64,000 nt of DNA from Vibrio atypicus (GTDB taxonomy: Bacteria; Pseudomonadota; Gammaproteobacteria; Enterobacterales; Vibrionaceae), in the NCBI RefSeq assembly GCF_009811315.1, contig NZ_BLID01000001.1, forward strand, positions 868,001-932,000, given 5' to 3'. A program made the position numbers and the translations under genes. Positions 26,044-34,821 of this stretch are shown in pieces (the first letter of the stretch is position 1; each line of letters opens with the position of its first letter). A model generated the notes under the pieces. That model saw only the letters and a list, made by a program, of their open reading frames with translations, was not told the origin of the DNA and did no database searches.

Positions 26044-29000
26044 ATGTTACTAACACGTTGTAGGAGAGGTGCGCTGGCACTTTCACTGTTAATAGCGTTA
26101 CCCAATGCTGCTGTTTCGGCTCCGACTCAGGCTGATGAGTCAGAGCGTAGCCCTAAATGGATGAGAGATGTTGTTATTTCTCCAGATGGTCAGAAGATCG
26201 CGTTTACTTATTCTGGGCAAATATGGTTGGTCAACTCAACCGGTGGAGAAGCGACACCACTTACAAGTAATGATGTATATAGTGATCATCCAATTTGGTC
26301 CCCGGACGGAAAATCTATTGCTTTTCAATCTAAACGCTTTGGGGCTGGTGATGTATTTATTGTGCCAAGCGTAGGAGGTCAAGCTAAAAGGCTGACATTC
26401 CACTCGAGTGCCGACGTCCCTTATGCATTCAGCTCAGATGGAAGTGAAGTTCTGTTTAGTTCTAGAAGGTTAGGTGATAGCGAGGCAACGCTGAACAATG
26501 GTTTCATGGGTAACGGCAGTAAACATCTTTACTCGGTGTCTAGTGAAGGAGGGCGTGAGAGACTACTGTTATCGAACCCAGTCAGTGCTCTTTCTGTGAA
26601 ACCGGATGGCAGTGCTTACCTTTATACTGACGAGCCTTCATTCGAGCAGGAGTGGAGAAAGAGAGCCATTTCTGACGCGACACGCGATATTTGGCGCTAT
26701 GACTCGCAAACACAGAAACACCAGAAGCTCACGTCATTTCGTGGAGAGGATAGAAATGCGGTTTGGAGTCAAGATGGCTCAAGTTTCTACTATCTTTCAG
26801 AACGATCTGGCTCGTTTAACGTTTGGAAAAAAAGCTTCATCGAAGGTGCGAAACCAGAGCAAGTAACGCAACATGACACGCTACCGGTGCGTTTCTTAAG
26901 TACAAGCTTATCTGGCGATTTAGCCTATGGTTACAATGGTGAAATTTGGCTGAAAAAGTCGAATCAAGACGCATCTAAGCCCGTTAATGTTTTCATCCGC
27001 CAGACTTCACTCAATACAGGGCGCCGATTTGTCACCCTCAATCACGAAGCCACAGAAATAGCGGTCTCTCCTTATGCGCCTGAAGTCGCTATTGTCGCAC
27101 GTGGTGATGTTTATGTGGTTTCACTCTTGTCAGGAGCGACGAAGAGAATCACTGACACGCCTGCCGCAGAGCGTGATATCTCGTTTTCAAAAGATGGCTA
27201 TGTAATTCGATATGCGTCTGAGAGAAACGGTAATTGGGATATTTTCCAGAGTTATGTAAATGATACAGGGAAAAGTTTCTCGACTTCGTTTGATATCAAA
27301 GAAGAGCAACTGTCTGATGAGCCAGCGGATGAGTTTCAACCACTGTACTCGCCGAATGGTAAGAAGGTCATCTACCGTGAAGACCGCAATACTCTAAAAG
27401 TCTATGACCTGGAGCAGGATCAAACGTACACCTTATTGGACAGCCAAGCACTCTATTCGTATATGGATGGCGACCTAACTTACTCATGGTCTCCTGATAG
27501 CGAGTATGTAGTAACACGCAATAATTCAGAGCTAGATAGTGATGTTATTTTGCTTAAATCGGATGGTAGTCAGGCGCCTATTCAGGTAACAAATACAGGC
27601 TTTACTGAAAACAGACCGAAGTTTTCTCATGACGGCCAAGCGGTTTATTGGTTAAGCAATGCGAAATCTAGCTATGGGATTGATGGGTTTGCGAATCAGC
27701 AAGATATCTATATTACCTACTTGAACCAGCAAGCCCAATTTGATGCGAACAAAAGTGACGAACAAAAATGGTTGGATGAAGAAATCGCAGGAGGAAGAGA
27801 GAGTGATGATGATCAATCACCGCCTAATCCTACCCTTGTTGAAGAAAAAGGGTTTAAGCATCGAACTGAGAGGGTAACTTCAAGTTCACTGTGGCCACTG
27901 TTTTTCCATTTATCATCAGATAACCGCTATATGGTGATCATTAGTTCTGATGGTGACAATGCAGAGATCTCAGAAATCGACCTCACAACAGGTGAACAAA
28001 CACACTTGTTTACCCGTAGCTATTTTGATGTACGAGCAGCGGTGATGTCATCTGATGATGAGACGTTAATCATTATTGGAGATCAGGGGATCGAGAAGCT
28101 TAACGTTGTGACAAACGACAGCGAATATATTGATTATGCCGCTCAAGCCAATTACGACTTCTCGGGTGAGGTTCGTTATATGTTTGACCACGTCTGGCAG
28201 CTAACTAAATCTAAGTTTTATGATCCTAATATGCATGGCGTCAATTGGGAGCAATATGGTGAACTTTACCGAGAGCAATTGTCTGGGATACACAATTACA
28301 TCGATTTTGCTGAGTTACTCAGTGAGCTAGCAGGCGAGCTGAATGCTTCCCATACAGGTTCTGATTTTGATGACTACGTGAATACTTGGGAAGAGCCGTC
28401 CTCACTGGGTCTTTATTATGATGATCAATACCGAGGAAAAGGGGTGAGGGTGAAGTCGGTGTTAGCCGGTGGACCAGCCGATACGTATGGATCGCCGATC
28501 AAAAAAGGCGCCATTATTTACTCTGTTGATGGTGTGGATGTTTCCCCAGGGCAAGATATCTATCCACTGCTTAATTTCAAAAAAGGTCGAATGACCAAAC
28601 TCAGTGTTCTTAAGCCAGGAGAGGAGTCAGCGCAAGACTTTAAAATTGTGCCGATCAGTTTAAGGCAAGAAGGCGTATTGGCTTACGATGAGTGGGTTGA
28701 GCAGAGACAAGCTCTTACCGAAAAGCTATCAAATGGTCGTTTAGGCTATGTGCATCTTGCAGAAATGGGGCCTGATAGTTTCGAACGGATGCAAAACGAT
28801 TTGTTTGGTAAGTATCGAGACAAAGAAGCGGTAGTTGTTGATGTTCGCTTCAATGGAGGGGGCAACCTCACTAGTCAGTTAATGGAAATTTTATCGGGTG
28901 TACGCCATAGCTCCATCGAAACACGTGATGGTTACACACTGACTTCTTTCCCTGAGAGACGCTGGGCTAAACCGAGCATTATGATAGCGGATGCCAATAG

Positions 29001-29298
29001 CTATTCAGATGGTTCTATTACGCCATTTTTCTATAAACGAGAAGGTCTGGGGCAGTTAGTCGGTGAACGCGTACCAGGAACAGGGACCGCTGTTATTTGG
29101 CCAAGCTTGCAAGAGCCAAGAATCAACTATGGTGTTCCCCAGTTAGGCTTTAAAGACGATGAAGGTAACTGGTTTGAGAACCAAGAAATCGAGCCAGATA
29201 TTTTAGTTTATAAGTCTCCGGAAGATGTGGCAAAGAACAGAGATCGACAATTAGAAGTGGCTGTAGAAGCATTGTTGAAACAGCTGGATGAAAAATAG
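26044..29298 (+). CDS. tricorn-like periplasmic S41 protease
   Basis: Large secreted serine protease, 1084 residues from the chosen start. The signal peptide ends near NAAVSAP. Two beta-propeller blocks of WD40-like repeats follow (FSPDG/WSPDGKS-type, about 35-690). Next come a helical cap, a PDZ domain (about 790-880, VKSVLAGGPADTYG) and the S41 catalytic domain. ASHT near residue 768 and NSYSDGS near residue 985 correspond to the Ser-His and nucleophile Ser-Asp of tricorn proteases. AAGGA is six bases before ATG 26044 but adjoins ATG 26038, so the former is preferred. Probably degrades peptides in the periplasm. Confidence 0.92.
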   Translation: MLLTRCRRGALALSLLIALPNAAVSAPTQADESERSPKWMRDVVISPDGQKIAFTYSGQIWLVNSTGGEATPLTSNDVYSDHPIWSPDGKSIAFQSKRFGAGDVFIVPSVGGQAKRLTFHSSADVPYAFSSDGSEVLFSSRRLGDSEATLNNGFMGNGSKHLYSVSSEGGRERLLLSNPVSALSVKPDGSAYLYTDEPSFEQEWRKRAISDATRDIWRYDSQTQKHQKLTSFRGEDRNAVWSQDGSSFYYLSERSGSFNVWKKSFIEGAKPEQVTQHDTLPVRFLSTSLSGDLAYGYNGEIWLKKSNQDASKPVNVFIRQTSLNTGRRFVTLNHEATEIAVSPYAPEVAIVARGDVYVVSLLSGATKRITDTPAAERDISFSKDGYVIRYASERNGNWDIFQSYVNDTGKSFSTSFDIKEEQLSDEPADEFQPLYSPNGKKVIYREDRNTLKVYDLEQDQTYTLLDSQALYSYMDGDLTYSWSPDSEYVVTRNNSELDSDVILLKSDGSQAPIQVTNTGFTENRPKFSHDGQAVYWLSNAKSSYGIDGFANQQDIYITYLNQQAQFDANKSDEQKWLDEEIAGGRESDDDQSPPNPTLVEEKGFKHRTERVTSSSLWPLFFHLSSDNRYMVIISSDGDNAEISEIDLTTGEQTHLFTRSYFDVRAAVMSSDDETLIIIGDQGIEKLNVVTNDSEYIDYAAQANYDFSGEVRYMFDHVWQLTKSKFYDPNMHGVNWEQYGELYREQLSGIHNYIDFAELLSELAGELNASHTGSDFDDYVNTWEEPSSLGLYYDDQYRGKGVRVKSVLAGGPADTYGSPIKKGAIIYSVDGVDVSPGQDIYPLLNFKKGRMTKLSVLKPGEESAQDFKIVPISLRQEGVLAYDEWVEQRQALTEKLSNGRLGYVHLAEMGPDSFERMQNDLFGKYRDKEAVVVDVRFNGGGNLTSQLMEILSGVRHSSIETRDGYTLTSFPERRWAKPSIMIADANSYSDGSITPFFYKREGLGQLVGERVPGTGTAVIWPSLQEPRINYGVPQLGFKDDEGNWFENQEIEPDILVYKSPEDVAKNRDRQLEVAVEALLKQLDEK

Positions 29299-29628
29299 TT
29301 TAACATCATATTAATGAGTTGGTGTTGGTAGGAAGTATCTTCGCCAATATCACGATTTTATGACGATGAAATCCCCATTTGCGCTTTAATGCCGAATGGG
29401 GATTTTTGTTGTTATAAGTGAGGTGTTAGTTGGAATGCCCACTAGGTTGAATGACTATTGGGTATGATACGCATTGGGGTTAATAATTAGACGGATAAAA
29501 CGTGAATAACGTGTTAGAGTCGAAAATATTACGCCTGCTTATATTTTTCACATTTTGATGGAGTTCGCTTTCAGAGCTTTTAATAAGGGAAGGCGATTTA
29601 CCGTTATTTATTAACCAAGGAAGGATTG
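29299..29628. other. intergenic region with terminator, before MFS gene
   Basis: 330 bases. The first third holds the protease terminator; the rest should contain the MFS promoter. Nothing else is recognised. Confidence 0.4.
29369..29408 (+). terminator. terminator after tricorn-like gene
   Basis: The 11-bp stem AAATCCCCATT / AATGGGGATTT is followed by further T residues, 70 bases after the stop codon. Confidence 0.85.
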
Positions 29629-30810
29629 ATGACCACTGCTGCTCCATCATGGAAAACCCCGCAAAACTTTTTGCTCATTGTTTCCATTGTTGTGCCAATT
29701 GCTTTTTCAAGCTGGATGGCCCTATTGAATAACTTCGTGATTGAAAAGGCGAATTTTGATGGTGCTGATATTGGTTTGTTGCAAAGTGTACGAGAGATTC
29801 CTGGTTTCTTAGCCTTTACCGCCGTTTTTGTATTGCTGTTTATCCGAGAACAAAAATTCATGCTGCTTTCACTTGCCGCACTGACGTTAGGCACCATGAT
29901 TACAGGCTTTTTTCCTTCTCTGTTTGGGCTTTTAATGACCACACTTTTGATGTCGACAGGCTTTCATTACTTTGAAACACTCAAGCAGTCCTTGTCATTG
30001 CAATGGCTTTCAAAAGAAGAAGCACCAGAGATGCTCGGCAAGCTGATTTCAATCGGGGCACTGGCTTCTCTTTGTACTTATGGGGCCTTGTGGTTTTGTC
30101 TGGAAATTGTCCAGCTCGGGTTTAAATGGGTATACCTAATATTTGGCGGAGTAGGTTTCGCGCTTGTTGTTTGGATGGCTTTTGCATTTCCTGAGTTTAA
30201 AACGGAAGTTCAGCAGAATAAGAAGCTGGTACTACGCAAGCGATACTGGCTCTACTATGCACTTACTTTTATGAGTGGTGCGCGTCGTCAAATCTTTACC
30301 GTCTTCGCTGGCTTCTTGATGGTTGAGAAGTTTGGTTACTCTGCGGCTGACATCACTTTACTTTTTCTTATTAATTACCTGTTTAACTTTTTGTTTGCCA
30401 AACGAATTGGGCGTTTCATCGGCAAAGTGGGTGAGCGTAAAGCTTTGGTTTTTGAATATGTAGGCCTGATTGGTGTGTTTGTCGGCTATGCATTTGTCGA
30501 TTCAGCAGAATGGGCGGCTGCGCTTTATGTTGTCGATCATCTGTTCTTTGCTTTGGCATTAGCAATCAAAACGTATTTTCAAAAAATTGCTGATCCTGCT
30601 GATATGGCGTCTACAGCGGGTGTTGCTTTTACCATCAATCACATTGCGGCAGTATTTATTCCAGTCAGCTTTGGTTTAATCTGGTTAGTATCGCCATCTG
30701 CGGTCTTTTTCATTGGGGCGGCAATGGCCTTAGTCTCGTTGACTTTGTCCCTGAATATTCCGAAAAAGCCTGAAGAGGGCAATGAAGTTCGAATGCTAAA
30801 GTGGACTTAG
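29629..30810 (+). CDS. major facilitator superfamily transporter
   Basis: 393-residue inner-membrane protein with about twelve hydrophobic segments. A basic central loop (about 195-205, NKKLVLRKRYW) separates the halves, as usual in MFS proteins. The ATG at 29629 has AAGGAAGG eight bases upstream; an in-frame TTG directly before it is rejected. Substrate unknown. It converges on the LysR gene with a weak hairpin between. Confidence 0.87.
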   Translation: MTTAAPSWKTPQNFLLIVSIVVPIAFSSWMALLNNFVIEKANFDGADIGLLQSVREIPGFLAFTAVFVLLFIREQKFMLLSLAALTLGTMITGFFPSLFGLLMTTLLMSTGFHYFETLKQSLSLQWLSKEEAPEMLGKLISIGALASLCTYGALWFCLEIVQLGFKWVYLIFGGVGFALVVWMAFAFPEFKTEVQQNKKLVLRKRYWLYYALTFMSGARRQIFTVFAGFLMVEKFGYSAADITLLFLINYLFNFLFAKRIGRFIGKVGERKALVFEYVGLIGVFVGYAFVDSAEWAAALYVVDHLFFALALAIKTYFQKIADPADMASTAGVAFTINHIAAVFIPVSFGLIWLVSPSAVFFIGAAMALVSLTLSLNIPKKPEEGNEVRMLKWT

Positions 30811-30834
30811 TCGCTTCTATTGATGAGCCAGAAC

Positions 30835-30854
30835 AGTGAAGCGAATCCTTCACT
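30835..30854. terminator. weak hairpin between convergent MFS and LysR genes
   Basis: AGTGAAG and CTTCACT are separated by six bases and followed by TTTTC. Position supports a terminator; the stem is short. Confidence 0.45.
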
Positions 30855-30867
30855 TTTCATCTCTCAA

Positions 30868-31776
30868 CTACACGAGTCTTTGCTGCAAATACTCAATGAA
30901 GGTTTTTATTTGCCCCGGGATGTATTTTGATTGCGCATACTGTGCGACGATCTTACCTTGATAGTTTCCCCCTACATGCCAATCTCGTAATACTTCAACA
31001 ACCTCTCCGGAATCTAAATAAGACTGGATAGCAAACTCTGGAAAAACAGAGATGCCAACACCTCTCAAAACGGCTTCTCTGCGGATTTCACTGTGGTTTA
31101 CGGTGAATGAGCCACTGACGTTCGTCGAAAGTTTTTTATTATTGTTTGAAAACTCCCAAATACGATCTCGGGGATTCTCCCCCAAACACAAACAATTATG
31201 ATGTGCGATATCTTCTGGGTGAATCGGCGTTCCAAATTTCTCTAAATATCCTGGACTTGCGCATAAAACCAGACGACATTGCCCTAGAGGTTTAGCGATT
31301 AATCCTTCTGTAGGCTTGTCAGTAATCATGATGATGACATCCACTTCGTCACCAATAGGATCAATGTAGTGATCGGCGACTTTTAACTGAAGTGAGACAC
31401 TTGGGAACTGATCAATAAAGTCGAGAATGATGGGCATCAATACCTGACGGGAAAGCGCCTTTGGCGCTGCAACTCGCAAAGATCCAGAGACATCCGTTTT
31501 ATCAACTTGAGCAGCGGATACGGCCATTTTCGCAGAGTTCATCATATCGCTACATAAACTATAAACCTCATGCCCTGTAGAGCTCAAACGCATCTGGCGA
31601 GTGGTTCTTTCTAGGAGCTTCTCTTCTAGCGCATTTTCTAGTCGCGTTACTGAGCGGCTGACAGAAGAGGGAGACACGCCAAGTTTCTTTGCGGTTTTTG
31701 AGAAGCTACCCGATTCAACGACATTAACGAAGATTGCCATCTCCGATAGGAGAGGAATAAGCTTATTTGTGTCCAT
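30868..31776 (-). CDS. LysR-family transcriptional regulator
   Basis: 302-residue LysR regulator. The N-terminal winged helix-turn-helix is FVNVVESGSFSKTAKKLGVS, then PSSVSRSVTRLE; the C-terminal effector domain spans about 100-300. It is divergent from the ArgG-like/dioxygenase/exporter cluster, with 101 bases between the start codons, so it very likely controls that cluster. The ATG at 31776 has AAAGGA ten bases upstream; the ATG at 31740 is an alternative start. Confidence 0.9.
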   Translation of the reverse strand: MDTNKLIPLLSEMAIFVNVVESGSFSKTAKKLGVSPSSVSRSVTRLENALEEKLLERTTRQMRLSSTGHEVYSLCSDMMNSAKMAVSAAQVDKTDVSGSLRVAAPKALSRQVLMPIILDFIDQFPSVSLQLKVADHYIDPIGDEVDVIIMITDKPTEGLIAKPLGQCRLVLCASPGYLEKFGTPIHPEDIAHHNCLCLGENPRDRIWEFSNNNKKLSTNVSGSFTVNHSEIRREAVLRGVGISVFPEFAIQSYLDSGEVVEVLRDWHVGGNYQGKIVAQYAQSKYIPGQIKTFIEYLQQRLV

Positions 31777-31877
31777 GGCGCAATTATCCTTTGCATAATG
31801 GCTATATTGTTTCGTCTAAGTTACTAATGGATACTAATTAAGTCAATTGACAACAACAATAATCAAGGACGTGAAGC

Positions 31878-33092
31878 ATGAAGAAGATCAGAAGCATCGA
31901 AGATGTTCAGGCAGTTGCCAATGTCTCTAAGCATATTTTGACCTTATTCAGTGGCGGGCTAGATAGCTCATACATTTTGGAAATTTTAAAAAATAGCTCA
32001 GCGAAGGTAACAGCTCTTGCTGTCGACCTAGGCGATGACATTGATGAATCTAAATTGAAGTTGATCACCGATCATTATGGTTTTGATTTAAAGATTATTG
32101 ACGCGCAGCAAGAGTTTGTTGAACACAGTTTGGTCTCAGCAATCCAGGCTCAAGCTCTATATCTTGGTGACTATCCAGTGAGCTCGTCTCTTTCTCGTCC
32201 GATTATTGTAAAGAAAGCCGTAGAATTAGCGGAAATATTGGAGTGTGATGCCATTATCCATACGGCTAATCAGTCTCAAAACAGTTTGCGTCGACTAAAT
32301 GGCGCAATTGAGCGCTCTGGGTTTAAGGGTTTTTACGGCTCGCCTTATGAATACTCCGCGGTTTCTCGTGAAGACAAGTCTCAGGCGTTGTTCCACTCAG
32401 GCTTAGTGGGTTTTAAAAACCGAAGTGTGAGTGGCGATTCGAATTTATGGTGCCGCGAGTTTGAGTCAGGCGCCCTAGACAATCCAGAGTGCTTTACTGC
32501 ATCTGAATCTTTGTTTACTTGGTCTCGTTGGCAGCCCGAGAAACAGTTAGAAAAAAATCAAATTAAGATCGGTTTTAAACAGGGTTATCCAGTAACACTG
32601 AATGATCTACCGATCAATTTACTCGAGTTAATAACCTTCATTAACAACCACGTTGGCGCGTATGAGATAGGTCGATTTGTAGGGTTTGACCATCTCGATC
32701 AAGACGAGAAGGTATTAGAGGTACGAGAAGCACCCGCTGCCACTCTCTTGATGAAGGCTTATAAGTTGTTGGAAACAGCAACGTTACCTACCGATGTCCT
32801 CAAAGCAAAAGCAATGCACAATCAAATGTGGACCCAAGAGGCCGTTGAAGGTCGCTTTGGCAGCATGATGCAAAGTTCGAGCTACGCGTTCATTGCCCAC
32901 ACTGCGGAATTCGTTTCTGGCAGTGTTCTATTCAATCTCACTAGAGGAACGGTTCTAGCGACAAGTATTGTAGCGGATAATCCCCGTTATCTATGTGATA
33001 GAGATACCTGGGAAATTCAGGTGGCAAAAGAGCGAGGGACTCGTTCTCTCGCGTGCCATGGTATATCAGAACAAACCAGACAAACAGTGTAG
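31878..33092 (+). CDS. argininosuccinate-synthase-like ligase, divergent
   Basis: 404 residues, the same size as ArgG, which uses ATP to join citrulline and aspartate. The ATP-binding P-loop is LFSGGLDSSYI (about 23-33). YPVSSSLSRPIIVKKAVELAE matches the ArgG block YPLGTALARPLIAKK. SGDSNLWCREFESGALDNP matches NLWGRSIEGGVLEDP. However, the ArgG aspartate/citrulline loop GCTGKGNDQVRFE is replaced by HTANQSQNSLRR. The fold and adenylation chemistry seem kept while substrate residues differ, so it probably joins a different amino acid. First gene of a three-gene operon with a 2OG dioxygenase and an exporter. It is not a normal argG by context. Confidence 0.85.
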   Translation: MKKIRSIEDVQAVANVSKHILTLFSGGLDSSYILEILKNSSAKVTALAVDLGDDIDESKLKLITDHYGFDLKIIDAQQEFVEHSLVSAIQAQALYLGDYPVSSSLSRPIIVKKAVELAEILECDAIIHTANQSQNSLRRLNGAIERSGFKGFYGSPYEYSAVSREDKSQALFHSGLVGFKNRSVSGDSNLWCREFESGALDNPECFTASESLFTWSRWQPEKQLEKNQIKIGFKQGYPVTLNDLPINLLELITFINNHVGAYEIGRFVGFDHLDQDEKVLEVREAPAATLLMKAYKLLETATLPTDVLKAKAMHNQMWTQEAVEGRFGSMMQSSSYAFIAHTAEFVSGSVLFNLTRGTVLATSIVADNPRYLCDRDTWEIQVAKERGTRSLACHGISEQTRQTV

Positions 33093-33108
33093 TAGGGAGT
33101 TGTATTTG

Positions 33109-33852
33109 ATGGAGATGGTTAAACAAGTAACGTCAAAAAACACTTCGGTCATCACGGAGTTACTAAAACAAAATCAGTATGTTTTTGTCAGTGGTAAACA
33201 GATGACCGCTTTGCTCAAGACTAATGTTGATCAAGTGATCCGTTTTCGTAATTGTTGGAATCACTTAGAACGCGATCAATATATGGCGGATGGGGGGACT
33301 TATCGTTACCGACGCTATGGTCAGTTCGTCAAGCTGCCTCATACCTCTGAAATCACGATGCTTTGCCATGAACCTTACGTTCAGCCTGCTTATATAAACT
33401 CGTTGAATGGCGATATTGAGCGTCATTTCGAGCCCTTAACCGATCGGTTTGTGACCTCTCCAATCCTAGAAAGATTACTGCAGTTGATGAGTGATATTTA
33501 CGATGGTGCTGAAGGAAAAGCGACCAAGTGGAACATCCGTCTGCATCCATATCGCATTGTTGCTGATGATTTGGAGTGGGGACAGCCGACACCAGAAGGT
33601 TTGCATCGTGATGGTGTCACTTATATTGCCTCGATGATGATTAATCGGACTAATGTTGAGGGTGGCGAAACAACACTGACAGACGCTGATAAGAATGAGT
33701 TGGAAACACTTACCCTAGAGAGGTCGTTTGATATTGTGATGGCGAACGATGAAAAAACCATGCACCAAGTATCGCCGATTCGACCAGAAAATTCAGATAA
33801 ATGCGCGTACAGGGATGTACTCGTGATCGCTTTTACAAAAATGGAGGACTAA
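33109..33852 (+). CDS. 2-oxoglutarate-Fe(II) dioxygenase, amino-acid hydroxylase family (PF10014-like)
   Basis: 247-residue oxygenase. The iron-binding facial triad is visible: His and Asp in PEGLHRDGVTYIASMMINR (about residues 162-180), and the second His in TMHQVSPI (about 219). The Arg in YRDVLVIAF probably holds 2-oxoglutarate. The motif HRDG...NVEGGETTL is characteristic of the family that includes Bacillus L-isoleucine 4-hydroxylase. It most likely hydroxylates a free amino acid or an amino-acid conjugate. The ATG at 33109 has TAGGGAG nine bases upstream; a longer frame reaching into the previous gene is rejected. It lies 16 bases after the ligase gene. Confidence 0.87.
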   Translation: MEMVKQVTSKNTSVITELLKQNQYVFVSGKQMTALLKTNVDQVIRFRNCWNHLERDQYMADGGTYRYRRYGQFVKLPHTSEITMLCHEPYVQPAYINSLNGDIERHFEPLTDRFVTSPILERLLQLMSDIYDGAEGKATKWNIRLHPYRIVADDLEWGQPTPEGLHRDGVTYIASMMINRTNVEGGETTLTDADKNELETLTLERSFDIVMANDEKTMHQVSPIRPENSDKCAYRDVLVIAFTKMED

Positions 33853-33857
33853 CTAAC

Positions 33858-34763
33858 ATGACTACGGCAGCAAGTTCGTTAAAGAAAGGGAGTTTTAAGT
33901 TTCCTATTACTGAGAGTCTACTATTACTCGTTGCAGTGTTTTGGGGAACCAGTTACGGGCTTACCAAAAGTGCCTTAGTGTATACCAGTGTGTTGGTCTT
34001 CATTTCCATACGTTTCTCAATCACTTTTCTATGTATGCTACCTGTGGTGATTCGAGACTTTCGCCGAGGACTGAATAAAGATTGGAAGATAGCAATACCG
34101 ACCGGCTTTATCCTATCGGCGATTTTTTTCTGCGAAGTGTTCGGGGTTTCTCAAACCTCAGCATCGAATGCCGCATTCTTGATCAGTTTATCGGTGATCT
34201 TGACTGCGTTTGCAGAATTAATCATTAACAAAAAACGAGTGAGTAATACGCTTTGGATGCTGACGGTATGTAGCGTCGTTGGTGTATTACTTCTTACCGG
34301 TGATCAAGGGTTTGATGTTTCTCTCAATTCCGGTGATTACTTTATTTTAACTGCCGCTCTGTTACGTGCATTGATGGTCACCTTAACCAAGCGCTTTACG
34401 GAAGGTAAAGAGATCACCACTTCAACGTTGACCTCTCTTCAATCCTTAGTGGTTGCAACGGTTGCGATAGTATGTGCTGTGACTTATCTACCGGCTTCAG
34501 AAGTGGTCATTCCAACCAGCATTGAGTTTTGGGTAACGCTCTCTTACCTCGTTTTGTTTTGCACATTATTTGCGTTTTATGTTCAGAATTATGCGGTGCG
34601 AAGAACGTCGCCAACTCGTGTGTCGTTATTAATGGGTAGCGAACCTTTGTTTGGAGCGATCTTTGCTATGGTATGGTTACAAGAATCTCTAAACATGATG
34701 CAGCTGCTAGGCGGTGGTTTGATTCTCTTTAGTGTGATCGTGACTTCAACCAGAGAGAGTTAA
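33858..34763 (+). CDS. EamA-family exporter of the ligase/dioxygenase cluster
   Basis: 301-residue inner-membrane transporter with ten hydrophobic segments in two EamA repeats (VFWGTSYGLTKSALV near residue 30). The ATG at 33858 follows GGAGG by ten bases, and only five bases separate it from the dioxygenase stop. Amino-acid exporters are common in this superfamily, so export of the cluster's product is the likely job, by inference. Confidence 0.88.
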   Translation: MTTAASSLKKGSFKFPITESLLLLVAVFWGTSYGLTKSALVYTSVLVFISIRFSITFLCMLPVVIRDFRRGLNKDWKIAIPTGFILSAIFFCEVFGVSQTSASNAAFLISLSVILTAFAELIINKKRVSNTLWMLTVCSVVGVLLLTGDQGFDVSLNSGDYFILTAALLRALMVTLTKRFTEGKEITTSTLTSLQSLVVATVAIVCAVTYLPASEVVIPTSIEFWVTLSYLVLFCTLFAFYVQNYAVRRTSPTRVSLLMGSEPLFGAIFAMVWLQESLNMMQLLGGGLILFSVIVTSTRES

Positions 34764-34791
34764 TGGCTTTGGTTTAGAGATCACAAGATGC

Positions 34792-34821
34792 AAAGCCCCA
34801 GTTACTGGGGTTTGTTTTTTT
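34792..34821 (+). terminator. terminator of the ligase/dioxygenase/exporter operon
   Basis: Stem AAAGCCCCAG / CTGGGGTTT with TTA loop and a strong T run; it overlaps the last codon of the converging usher-like gene. Confidence 0.92.

Noticed and set aside
31878..33092. Housekeeping argG
   Set aside because: Substrate loop residues differ and the neighbours are a dioxygenase, an exporter and a LysR gene rather than arginine genes.
32995..33108. Upstream extension of the dioxygenase frame into the ligase gene
   Set aside because: The ATG at 33109 has a good RBS and begins the family-like region; the extension is just the alternate frame of the ligase.
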